Below are positions 44,753-52,099 of a stretch of 64,000 nucleotides of DNA, one piece after another. The notes beneath the pieces were generated by a model. That model saw only the letters and a list, made by a program, of their open reading frames with translations, searched no databases and was not told where the DNA came from. The translations under genes were made by a program, and so were the position numbers. Position 1 is the first letter of the stretch, and every line of letters begins with the position of its first letter. The stretch comes from Deltaproteobacteria bacterium (GTDB lineage: Bacteria > Myxococcota_A > UBA9160 > UBA4427), in NCBI GenBank assembly GCA_029261835.1, contig JAJDAO010000050.1, positions 328,193 through 392,192 on the forward strand. Direction: 5' to 3'.

Positions 44753-46194
44753 GTCGTTCCGGCAGCACGCTGAGCGGCACACACGGTCGCCATCTGCCGT
44801 CTCTTCTGATGCTGATCACCTGCTCGCTGTGCGCCTGTCCACAGGCGAGTCCCCAGCGCAACGTCTTGCTGATCACGGTCGATACGCTGCGGGCGGACTT
44901 CGTTCACGCCTACGGATTCGAGCCGGCGAACACACCCAGTCTGGACGCCCTGGCCGAGAGGGGTGCGCTCTTCGAAAACGCGATTGCAGCGGCCACGGTG
45001 ACCGCTCCGGCTCACGCTTCCATCATGACCGCGCGTTATGCCAGGGAGCACTCTGTCGGCACCCGAAACGGCGACACGCGTCTCGAGGGCATGGTCACAC
45101 TGGCCGAGCTCTTCGAGAACGCCGGCTACGACACGGCGGCCTTCGTCAGCAACGTCGTGTTGCGTCGTCGTCTCGGCCTCGACCGCGGCTTCCAGACCTA
45201 CGACGATGACCTGGTGCGCGGTGAATCAAACCGCCAAAGTCACTTCGAGCGGATCGCAGAGTCGACCGCACTGCGAGCCATCGACTGGCTCGAGAAACGA
45301 GCCGGCCGTGGCTTCTTTCTGTGGGTGCACCTGCAAGATCCCCACGGTCCCTACGCGCCACCCCAGTCGTTCGCCGGGAAGGTCGGAGACGTGGCGCTGC
45401 GGAGCGAGCGGCCGCTCCCGGTACTCGAGACCAGTGTCGGTCGGGCGGGCATTCCCGACTACCAGGCGCTGGCAGATCTGCGCACTCCCGCAGCCTACGC
45501 CGGGCGCTATGCCGAAGAGATCATGTACGCGGATCACTGGATCGGCAAATTGGTGGAGGCCGCCGACCGCCAGAGCGGGGACCGCGGTACCGTGGCGTTG
45601 GTCACTGGAGACCACGGTGAGAGCATGGGCGAGGCGGGATGGTTCTTCCAACACGGCCACTCGACGACGCCGGATCTGGCACGTGTTCCCTTCATCTTGG
45701 TCGCGCCGGGAGTCGAACGGCGGCGGTACGAGACCGTGGTGAGCCACGTGGACGTGGCGCCCACGCTGCTCGAACTGGCTGGCCTCCCAGCGCTCGAGCA
45801 GAGCAGCGGGATCTCCCTTGCCCGCCTGGTGAAGTCGCACGACGCACCGGCGGATCGCCTCGTGTTCTGTGACACGAAGGGCGAGGCGGCCGCCTATCAC
45901 GCCCTGGGTTTCGCCCGGGTCGGCGTATCGTCCGCTCGCGCCCCAGCCGGCGCTGGCCTGCCAATGCAATTCGAGGCCCAGCGCAAGAACGAGCGCGGAG
46001 AATGGCGGCCCGCAGAGATCGACGAGCGGACGAAGCAACGGCTCGTTCGCTACATCGCGAGTCGCGTCCCACTCGTTGCGGCCGGCGTCATGGAGCCCGA
46101 GCATATCGAGCAGCTTCGGGCTCTGGGATACATCCCGCAGTCCGATGACGCTGCGGGACAGCAAGCCGCTCCCGATGGTGACCCGGCTCAGTAG
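44749..46194 (+). CDS. Sulfatase-fold lipoprotein, Thr nucleophile type (second of pair)
   Basis: A 481-residue paralogue of the preceding protein. Its GTG start overlaps the upstream TGA as GTGA, so the two are translationally coupled. A hydrophobic N-terminus ends in SLCAC (Cys30), a probable lipobox. Metal-binding ITVDTLRADF and VTGDHGESM are present. The nucleophile site reads T-A-P-A-H (Thr85 to His89) instead of C-x-P-x-R. The C-terminal LRALGYIPQ tail matches the partner. Both probably act in the periplasm or on the outer membrane on glycans or lipids made by this island; whether they remove sulfate or transfer or hydrolyse phosphoryl groups cannot be told from sequence. Confidence 0.82.
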   Translation: MSRSGSTLSGTHGRHLPSLLMLITCSLCACPQASPQRNVLLITVDTLRADFVHAYGFEPANTPSLDALAERGALFENAIAAATVTAPAHASIMTARYAREHSVGTRNGDTRLEGMVTLAELFENAGYDTAAFVSNVVLRRRLGLDRGFQTYDDDLVRGESNRQSHFERIAESTALRAIDWLEKRAGRGFFLWVHLQDPHGPYAPPQSFAGKVGDVALRSERPLPVLETSVGRAGIPDYQALADLRTPAAYAGRYAEEIMYADHWIGKLVEAADRQSGDRGTVALVTGDHGESMGEAGWFFQHGHSTTPDLARVPFILVAPGVERRRYETVVSHVDVAPTLLELAGLPALEQSSGISLARLVKSHDAPADRLVFCDTKGEAAAYHALGFARVGVSSARAPAGAGLPMQFEAQRKNERGEWRPAEIDERTKQRLVRYIASRVPLVAAGVMEPEHIEQLRALGYIPQSDDAAGQQAAPDGDPAQ

Positions 46195-46277
46195 GGTGCT
46201 CGTCGCTCCTGCACCGGCCAGTCGAACGATATGCCAGCCGAGGTCTCCGAATCGTCGGAGCATGGTAGACTGCGCGC

Positions 46278-47000
46278 GTGTACCGCGGACTCTCGGTCAT
46301 CGCCATCGCGCCCGTGCTCAACGAAGAGCTGAAGATCAGAGAGGTCGTGCGCCGAACACCGCGACCTCTGGTCGACCAGATCTTGGTGGTGGATGACGGA
46401 TCGAGCGATCACTCCGCGGCGGCAGCCATCGAGGAGGGAGCGAGAGTCTATTCGATGGGTCGTGTCGCGGGTGTCGGGGCGGCACTGCGGGCTGGCTACG
46501 GGGAGGCGCTCGCCGGCGGCTTCGACGTGGCCGTCGTGATGGCTGGCAACAACAAAGACTCACCCGAGGAGATTCCGCTGTTGCTCGATCCAATTGCCGA
46601 GGGGTCTGCGGACTTCGTCCAGGGGTCGCGCTATGCCAAGCAGAACCCCGATTTTGGTCACATGCCGTTCTATCGTCGGATCGCCACGCGACTCCATCCA
46701 TTGCTCTTCTCACTCGTTGCGCGGCGCTGGGTCAGCGAGTCGACCAATGGCTTCAGAGCCGTTCGTCTCTGCGTACTCGAGGATCCGCGACTCGATCTGC
46801 ATCAGGATTGGCTTGACGAGTACGAGCTCGAGCCGTACCTGTACATCAGGGCCATTCGGCTGGGCTATCGCACTGCCGAAGTTCCCGTCACGAAGGTCTA
46901 CCCGCCCAGAAGCCTGGGGCAGACGAAGATGAAGCCCATCAGTGGATGGTGGTCCATGCTGCGACCGCTCGTCTATCTGGGACTGGGAATCAGGAAGTAG
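46278..47000 (+). CDS. GT2 family glycosyltransferase (Dpm1/AglJ-like)
   Basis: A 240-residue GT-A enzyme of the dolichyl/polyprenyl-phosphate sugar type. It opens SVIAIAPVLNEELKIREV, with ILVVDDGSSDHSAAAA, GVGAALRAGY, and MAGNNKDSPEEIPLL where DXD is usual. STNGFRAVR and a C-terminal LGQTKMKPISGWW follow. The N-N-K-D-S variation at the metal motif is noteworthy but the shape is otherwise typical. No transmembrane segments are present. It starts with a GTG at 46278. It is 7 bases before the sugar oxidoreductase gene and therefore heads an operon running through the oligosaccharyltransferase gene to 52017. It is a candidate first or second sugar transferase on the lipid carrier. Confidence 0.85.
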   Translation: MYRGLSVIAIAPVLNEELKIREVVRRTPRPLVDQILVVDDGSSDHSAAAAIEEGARVYSMGRVAGVGAALRAGYGEALAGGFDVAVVMAGNNKDSPEEIPLLLDPIAEGSADFVQGSRYAKQNPDFGHMPFYRRIATRLHPLLFSLVARRWVSESTNGFRAVRLCVLEDPRLDLHQDWLDEYELEPYLYIRAIRLGYRTAEVPVTKVYPPRSLGQTKMKPISGWWSMLRPLVYLGLGIRK

Positions 47001-47007
47001 GAAGCCG

Positions 47008-48036
47008 ATGGTTCACGTGGCGGTCGTGGGGGCCGGACACTGGGGTCCGAATCTGATCAACAATTTCCAGAGTAGCGGCCGCAGCAGTGTCTCCTATGTG
47101 GTCGATCGCGACAGCGATCGCCTGGCCGCGGTTGCCCAGCGTTTTCCGGGCGTAGTCACGAGTCGCAACTTCGACGACGCAGCCAACGACGCGGCAGTCG
47201 ACGCCGTCGTGATTGCAACGCCCACGCGAACCCACTTCGATCTCGCCAAGCGGGCCCTCGAAGCAGGCAAGCACGTGCTGGTCGAGAAGCCGCTGACCGA
47301 TTCGCTCGAGAGTAGCGAAGCGCTCTGCGAACTCGCACAGCGCGTCGAACGGATCCTCATGGTCGGGCACGTGTTCGTCTACAACCCGGCTGCGAGGCAG
47401 GTAAAGCACTACATCACGACGGGCGAGCTGGGTCGCATCTACTACATTTCGATGGTGCGTACCAACCTCGGGCCGATTCGAGTCGATGTCGATGCCGCCT
47501 GGGATCTCGCGGCTCACGACATCTCCGTTGCGAGCTACTGGCTGGACGCGACGCCTTCGAGTGTCTCGGCCATCGGCGGCGCTTGGGTCAACCCGGGCGT
47601 CGCCGATGCCGTCTTCGCCACGCTCCGTTACCCCGGCGATGTCCTGGTGAACCTTCATGCCTCCTGGCTGAATCCCCGCAAAGCGCGCGACATTACAGTG
47701 GTGGGCGACAAGAAGATGCTAACTTTCGATGATGTGAATCTCGCCGAGCCCCTGCGCATTTACGACAAGCAGGTGATGGATCAGAGAAGCCAGCCCGTCT
47801 ACACCGATTCATTCGCTTCGTTTCGCATGAGCGTGCGGGATGGAGACATCACGGTGCCCAGGGTGCCGATGATGAGCGAGCCACTCAGAAACGAGTGTGA
47901 GCACTTTCTCGACTGTGTCATACAGGGCACGCCGCCGCTCTCAGGAGGGAAAGAGGGGCTCGCGGTCGTCCGCGCGCTCGATGCCATCTCGCAGTCCCTG
48001 CGCGAAGGCGGACGCGAGATCCGATTGGAGAGTTGA
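47008..48036 (+). CDS. Gfo/Idh/MocA oxidoreductase, nucleotide-sugar 3-dehydrogenase type
   Basis: A 342-residue NAD(P)-dependent oxidoreductase. It has the Rossmann motif VAVVGAGHWGPNLINNF, the strand end VVDRDSDR, the conserved VLVEKPLTDS with catalytic-site Lys, and the substrate-binding WDLAAHDISVASYWL. Enzymes of this group in sugar clusters (WbpB/WlbA and GnnA types) oxidise the 3-hydroxyl of UDP-GlcNAc or UDP-GlcNAcA before transamination. The following aminotransferase and acetyltransferase genes make that role likely. ATG 47008 has GGAAG repeats upstream; 22 earlier codons overlap the GT2 gene. Its stop overlaps the next start by one base. Confidence 0.88.
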   Translation: MVHVAVVGAGHWGPNLINNFQSSGRSSVSYVVDRDSDRLAAVAQRFPGVVTSRNFDDAANDAAVDAVVIATPTRTHFDLAKRALEAGKHVLVEKPLTDSLESSEALCELAQRVERILMVGHVFVYNPAARQVKHYITTGELGRIYYISMVRTNLGPIRVDVDAAWDLAAHDISVASYWLDATPSSVSAIGGAWVNPGVADAVFATLRYPGDVLVNLHASWLNPRKARDITVVGDKKMLTFDDVNLAEPLRIYDKQVMDQRSQPVYTDSFASFRMSVRDGDITVPRVPMMSEPLRNECEHFLDCVIQGTPPLSGGKEGLAVVRALDAISQSLREGGREIRLES

Positions 48037-49151
48037 TGTCGATTCCGCTTGTCGACCTGTCGATTCAGCACGCGCAGATCGAAGTCGAGGTGCGCGAGGG
48101 TCTCGAGCGCCTGGTGCAGAGCAGCGCCTTCGTACTCGGCCCGGCTGTGATGGAGTTCGAGGAGGCCTACGCCCGCTTCTGCCAGGTGTCGCACTGCGTC
48201 GGTGTCGCGAATGGAACCGACGCCCTCGAACTCGCCCTGCGCGCCCTGGGAGTCGGTCTCGGCGACGAGGTGATCCTACCCGCCAATACCTTCATCGCCT
48301 CGGCGATGGCTGTCGTGCGTGCGGGCGCGGTTCCGGTCCTGGTCGATTGTGAGCCCGATTGCCATCTGATCGACGTCGATGCCGTCGAGGAGCGGATCGG
48401 GCCGCGGACACGCGTCGTCATGGCGGTCGACCTCTTCGGCCAGGTACCTCGCATGGAGGCACTCGAGAAGTTGGTGTCGGAGGCGGGTATTGCACTGCTG
48501 GAAGATGCCGCGCAGTCCCAGGGTGCGAGTCGTCTGGGTCGTGCGGCGGGCTGCTTCGGCCAGATCGCCGCCACGAGCTTCTACCCGGGGAAGAATCTCG
48601 GCGCCTGGGGTGATGCGGGAGCCGTGTTGACCGATCGTGAGGATCTTGCCGCGGCGGTCCGGCGCCTTGGAAACCACGGCAGTGAGGTCAAGTACGAGCA
48701 TCTCGAGGTTGGATTCAACTCTCGACTCGACAGTCTTCAAGCCGTAGTGCTCTCAGCCAAGCTTCGGCGGCTGATGGCCTGGAACGAGAGCCGCAAGGAG
48801 GCTGCCGCCCGCTACGATACTCTGCTCGATGGCCTCGATGAGGTAACACCGCCTCGCGTTCTTTCGGGCAACGAGCACGTCTGGCACATCTACGCGGTAC
48901 GGGTTCCGAGGCGCGATCGCGTTCTGGCGGATCTCCAGCAGGCAGGGATCGGCGCTGGCATCCACTACCCCTGCCCGATTCATCTGCAGGCTGCTTTCGC
49001 GAGCCTCGGCCAGGGCGAGGGCAGCTTCCCGGCGGCCGAACAAGCGGCTCGGGAGATGCTCTCGCTGCCTCTCTTCCCGGGTATCACGTCGCAGCAGCAG
49101 TCCGAAGTCGTAGACGCGCTCGAGTGCTCACTCGCCTCCGGAGCCGAGTGA
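48036..49151 (+). CDS. DegT/DnrJ/EryC1 sugar aminotransferase
   Basis: A 371-residue PLP enzyme. It begins with the diagnostic SIPLVDLSIQHAQIEVEV and has ANGTDALELALRALGVG, the Asp157 of LLEDAAQSQGA that contacts the pyridine nitrogen, and the PLP lysine Lys186 in TSFYPGKNLGAWGDAGA. HIYAVRVP and GIHYPCPIHLQAAF follow, typical of the WbpE/WlbC and GnnB subgroup that aminate 3-keto UDP-sugars with glutamate. The ATG at 48036 sits in TGATG with the previous stop and has GGAG 5 bases upstream. One base separates its stop from the acetyltransferase start, so the three genes form a tight unit. Confidence 0.93.
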   Translation: MSIPLVDLSIQHAQIEVEVREGLERLVQSSAFVLGPAVMEFEEAYARFCQVSHCVGVANGTDALELALRALGVGLGDEVILPANTFIASAMAVVRAGAVPVLVDCEPDCHLIDVDAVEERIGPRTRVVMAVDLFGQVPRMEALEKLVSEAGIALLEDAAQSQGASRLGRAAGCFGQIAATSFYPGKNLGAWGDAGAVLTDREDLAAAVRRLGNHGSEVKYEHLEVGFNSRLDSLQAVVLSAKLRRLMAWNESRKEAAARYDTLLDGLDEVTPPRVLSGNEHVWHIYAVRVPRRDRVLADLQQAGIGAGIHYPCPIHLQAAFASLGQGEGSFPAAEQAAREMLSLPLFPGITSQQQSEVVDALECSLASGAE

Positions 49152-49152
49152 G

Positions 49153-49728
49153 GTGGGCGGCGCAGGCGGTGTCTTCGTGCACGAGAAGGGGCTTTGCGAG
49201 AGCGAGATGGTGGGCGCCGGCACGCGCGTCTGGGGCTTCGCCCACGTGATGGCCGGCGCCGTGGTCGGACGCGACTGCAATATATGCGGGCACAGCTTCA
49301 TCGAATCGGGCGCCCGCATCGGCAATCGGGTCGTGATCAAGAACGGCGTTCAGGTCTGGGATCGCGTTCAGATCGGCGACGATGTCTTCGTCGGCCCGAA
49401 CGCCAGCTTCACCAACGACTTGCGGCCTCGGGTCTGTACTGCGAAGGCCGATGTGGTGCTGCGCCCGACGAGGTTGGAGCAGGGCGTGACGATCGGCGCC
49501 AATGCGACTCTCGTCTGTGGTATTGCGGTCGGCCGCGAAGCGTTTGTCGCGGCGGGGGCGGTGGTCATTCGGGACGTTCCCGCGAATGCCTTGATGGCGG
49601 GGAATCCGGCCAGACAGATCGGCTGGGTCTGTGCCTGCGGCGAGCGGCTGCCGGAACCGCTCGCCTGTGCCTGTGGTCGCGGTTACCGTCTGATCGATGA
49701 GCACCTGGGTCTGGAACTCGTCTCTTGA
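49153..49728 (+). CDS. Hexapeptide-repeat sugar N-acetyltransferase (WbpD-like)
   Basis: A 191-residue left-handed beta-helix acetyltransferase, the same length as P. aeruginosa WbpD, which acetylates the 3-amino group of UDP-GlcNAc3NA. Hexapeptide repeats run from VFVHEKGLCESEMVGAG through WGFAHVMAGAVVGRDCNICG to TIGANATLVCGIAVG, and the chain ends in the AGNPARQIGWVC segment. It ends with paired cysteines (CACGER and CACGRGY), perhaps a small zinc knuckle. GTG start at 49153. It completes the oxidoreductase-aminotransferase-acetyltransferase trio; the expected product is a UDP-2,3-diacetamido hexose or hexuronate. Confidence 0.9.
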   Translation: MGGAGGVFVHEKGLCESEMVGAGTRVWGFAHVMAGAVVGRDCNICGHSFIESGARIGNRVVIKNGVQVWDRVQIGDDVFVGPNASFTNDLRPRVCTAKADVVLRPTRLEQGVTIGANATLVCGIAVGREAFVAAGAVVIRDVPANALMAGNPARQIGWVCACGERLPEPLACACGRGYRLIDEHLGLELVS

Positions 49729-49749
49729 GTCGCTGCCCACCGCCACCTG

Positions 49750-52017
49750 GTGGGGACGAGATGCGTGACGGTGGCTGATCCCGCTCGGCCACAGAAGTGC
49801 GGGCTGGTGGTGGCCGCGCTCGGGCTGCTCGCGCTCTGCGCGATCGTGCTGCTGGTTCGCAGTCTCGGCTTCGAGTGGGTATTCCTCGGAGACGAGGTGA
49901 TCTTTCCGCCAGCAGATCAGCAATACCATGTCAGGCGGGCGCTCTACACATTCATCAACTTTCCCGACATTCTGCTCGTCGATCCCTACATCAATTACCC
50001 GGGTGGTGCCTCCATTCCCTGGCCGCCACTATTCGACTTCGCCCTGGGTGGCGTAGCCCACCTTCTGGCCGACAACGTTCACGAATTCGAAATCGTGGTG
50101 GCCTGGGCGGGGCCCGCGCTGGCGGTCCTCTGCGTCTTCCCGATCTACCTGGCCGGGTGTCGCGTGGCATCGCCCGGTGTCGGGGCACTGGCCGCTTTCA
50201 TCTTCGCTCTGATCCCCATCGGTGTGAACTATGCGCGCGTTGGCAACGCGGATCACCACTCCGCCGTATGTCTGATCGGCGCCTGGCTCTTGTACCTCTG
50301 CATGGCCTTGGTCGACCCAGCCGCCGGGGAGCGACGGCTGAGGAGGCTCGCCGTCGGCCTCTGGCTAGCCCGACTGGGGCTGTTGCTGACCTGGCACGGC
50401 AGCCTTCTCTATCTCGCGCTAGCCGAGGGTGTGCTCCTGCTGGCAGCCGTCTGGTCTGGGCGACGCGGTCTGCTGGTTGCGCAGCTCAGCAGCGCGCTGG
50501 CCACACTCTGCTGTCTGTTGCTCGCGCTGAGTCTCATGCCCACGCCGCTGGGTGGGAACTATTCCGCCATCGCGCTCTCGCGCCTGCACGTGTTGGCGGT
50601 GCTCGCGGTCGTGCTGGTCTCGGCCGGTCTCTGGCTGCTCCAGAGTCGCCGCCCGGACAGCAGCTCTGCCACTCGCTTGCTCTGGACGATTGCGGCGGCC
50701 GCCGCTTGCCTCTTGGGCGTTCTGCTCCTGCCGGGCCCGCGGCAGGGTGTGCTGCCCGCCCTCGAGTTCTTGACCATGACGGACGGTGTGGGACAGGTGA
50801 CCGGGGAGCAGAGCCCGCTCTTCGAGCTATTCGGTCGCTCGCCAGGCCGTCCGGCGGTGTTGACCTGGGGCTATTTCGCGTACTTGATTCCCGTTGCACC
50901 GTTGGCAGCGCTCTGGGCTGCGCGACGAAGCGACGCGACGCCCAGCAGCCGTGCCGCAGCGATCGTGCTGGCCGTCTGGGGGGCGTTCTTCGGAGTGCTG
51001 GCAGTGCTGCAACGTCGCTACGGCAATGATTTCGCTCCCGCTGCATCGCTGCTCTTCTCTCTGCTGCTGTGCCAACTGGGGCAGACGCTGTGCTCGCGGA
51101 TTCGGCCGGTGAAATGGCGGCGGCTCGCGGTCGTCGTGTTGCCGGCTTCTCTCGTGATTCTTCTCTTCTGGCCGGCCGTAGCAGGCATCTACACGCCCCG
51201 CGCGCGTGTCTCGTGGGCGGCATTCTCGGGTGGGCACTGGGCCCGCGCGCAGGCTGAGAGAAGTGTGGCGGCAACGCTCACACGTTTCGCACGTGAGGTC
51301 CGCCGAGTTACGCCGGAGACATCGGCCTACTTGAGACCCGGTGCCCCGCCCGAGTACGGCATCATTGCCCACGCCAATATCGGACATGCCCTGCAGTATG
51401 TCGCGCGCCGTGCGACGGCCAGCGACCCCTTCTGGGCCTACATAGGCAGAGAGAACTGGGATCGTTCGTTCGCCTTCCAGTCGGCACGTGAGGAGTCGCG
51501 GGCGCTGGTCTTGGCGAACGAGCTGCGCGGTCGCTACGTGGTTACGATGCCGGATGCGCCGACGGGCGGCATCGTCTCACACCTCCATTACAACGACGGC
51601 CGCGCTCTCGCGTCGCGCGGGCGGCTCGAGCACTTTCGTCTCGTCAGCGAGGCAGCGGCGGGCGGGCGCAGCATTGGCGAGATCTTCAGGCCGCAGCCTC
51701 CCGGCAGCATTCCCTACAAGCTCTTCGAGATCGTCAGGGGCGCTGTGCTGGAGATCACCGCTCCACGGGGAAGCGAAGTGGTCGCCTCTGCCACCATCCG
51801 ATCTCCCACGGGCCGGGAGTTCGTCTACGAGGCGATGGGAATTGCGAGCGCTGAAGGCCTGCTCCGGCTGCGAGTTCCCTACGCGAACGGCGGTGAGGCT
51901 CCGGCTCAGCCGCGCGGGCCCTACCGGGTGCGCGTCGCCGATCGCGAATACACGGTTGTCGTGCCCGAGAGTGCGGTCCAGCGCGGTGAGGTCGTGCGGC
52001 TCGACGCCTCTCGGTAG
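49750..52017 (+). CDS. STT3/PglB/AglB-like oligosaccharyltransferase
   Basis: A 755-residue GT66-like protein with about thirteen transmembrane helices and a soluble C-terminal domain from about residue 490. Key sites by comparison with AglB/PglB: the first acidic motif ADQQYHVRRA (Asp56), the segment VDPYINYPGG followed by IPWPPLFDF, the second acidic motif RVGNADHHSAV (Asp168), a VTGEQSP block matching the TIxE Glu (Glu353), and QRRYGNDF near 421 for pyrophosphate contact. The C-terminal WWDYG acceptor motif is replaced: the aligned place reads IIAHANIGHALQYVARR (539 on). It is therefore probably catalytic but with altered acceptor recognition. Start uncertain between GTGs at 49750, 49765 and 49771. 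The stop TAG lies within a dispersed repeat. Confidence 0.82.
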   Translation: MGTRCVTVADPARPQKCGLVVAALGLLALCAIVLLVRSLGFEWVFLGDEVIFPPADQQYHVRRALYTFINFPDILLVDPYINYPGGASIPWPPLFDFALGGVAHLLADNVHEFEIVVAWAGPALAVLCVFPIYLAGCRVASPGVGALAAFIFALIPIGVNYARVGNADHHSAVCLIGAWLLYLCMALVDPAAGERRLRRLAVGLWLARLGLLLTWHGSLLYLALAEGVLLLAAVWSGRRGLLVAQLSSALATLCCLLLALSLMPTPLGGNYSAIALSRLHVLAVLAVVLVSAGLWLLQSRRPDSSSATRLLWTIAAAAACLLGVLLLPGPRQGVLPALEFLTMTDGVGQVTGEQSPLFELFGRSPGRPAVLTWGYFAYLIPVAPLAALWAARRSDATPSSRAAAIVLAVWGAFFGVLAVLQRRYGNDFAPAASLLFSLLLCQLGQTLCSRIRPVKWRRLAVVVLPASLVILLFWPAVAGIYTPRARVSWAAFSGGHWARAQAERSVAATLTRFAREVRRVTPETSAYLRPGAPPEYGIIAHANIGHALQYVARRATASDPFWAYIGRENWDRSFAFQSAREESRALVLANELRGRYVVTMPDAPTGGIVSHLHYNDGRALASRGRLEHFRLVSEAAAGGRSIGEIFRPQPPGSIPYKLFEIVRGAVLEITAPRGSEVVASATIRSPTGREFVYEAMGIASAEGLLRLRVPYANGGEAPAQPRGPYRVRVADREYTVVVPESAVQRGEVVRLDASR

Positions 52018-52057
52018 AAGCTATCTCATAGACCCCGGACTATTCATGAGGCTCCTG
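52016..52057. repeat. Second copy of the AGAAGCTATCTCAT repeat
   Basis: 52016-52036 is identical over 21 bases to one arm of the hairpin at 11708-11778. Bases 52039-52056 form a degenerate reverse complement of it (AGGAGCCTCATGAATAGT read backwards), so a shorter imperfect hairpin is possible. The first two bases of the repeat are the last two of the oligosaccharyltransferase TAG stop, and the structure could act as its 3' end. Confidence 0.65.
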
Positions 52058-52099
52058 CTGGCGACCGCACATAGCCGCGCCAGAACGGGGCAGGGCCGC

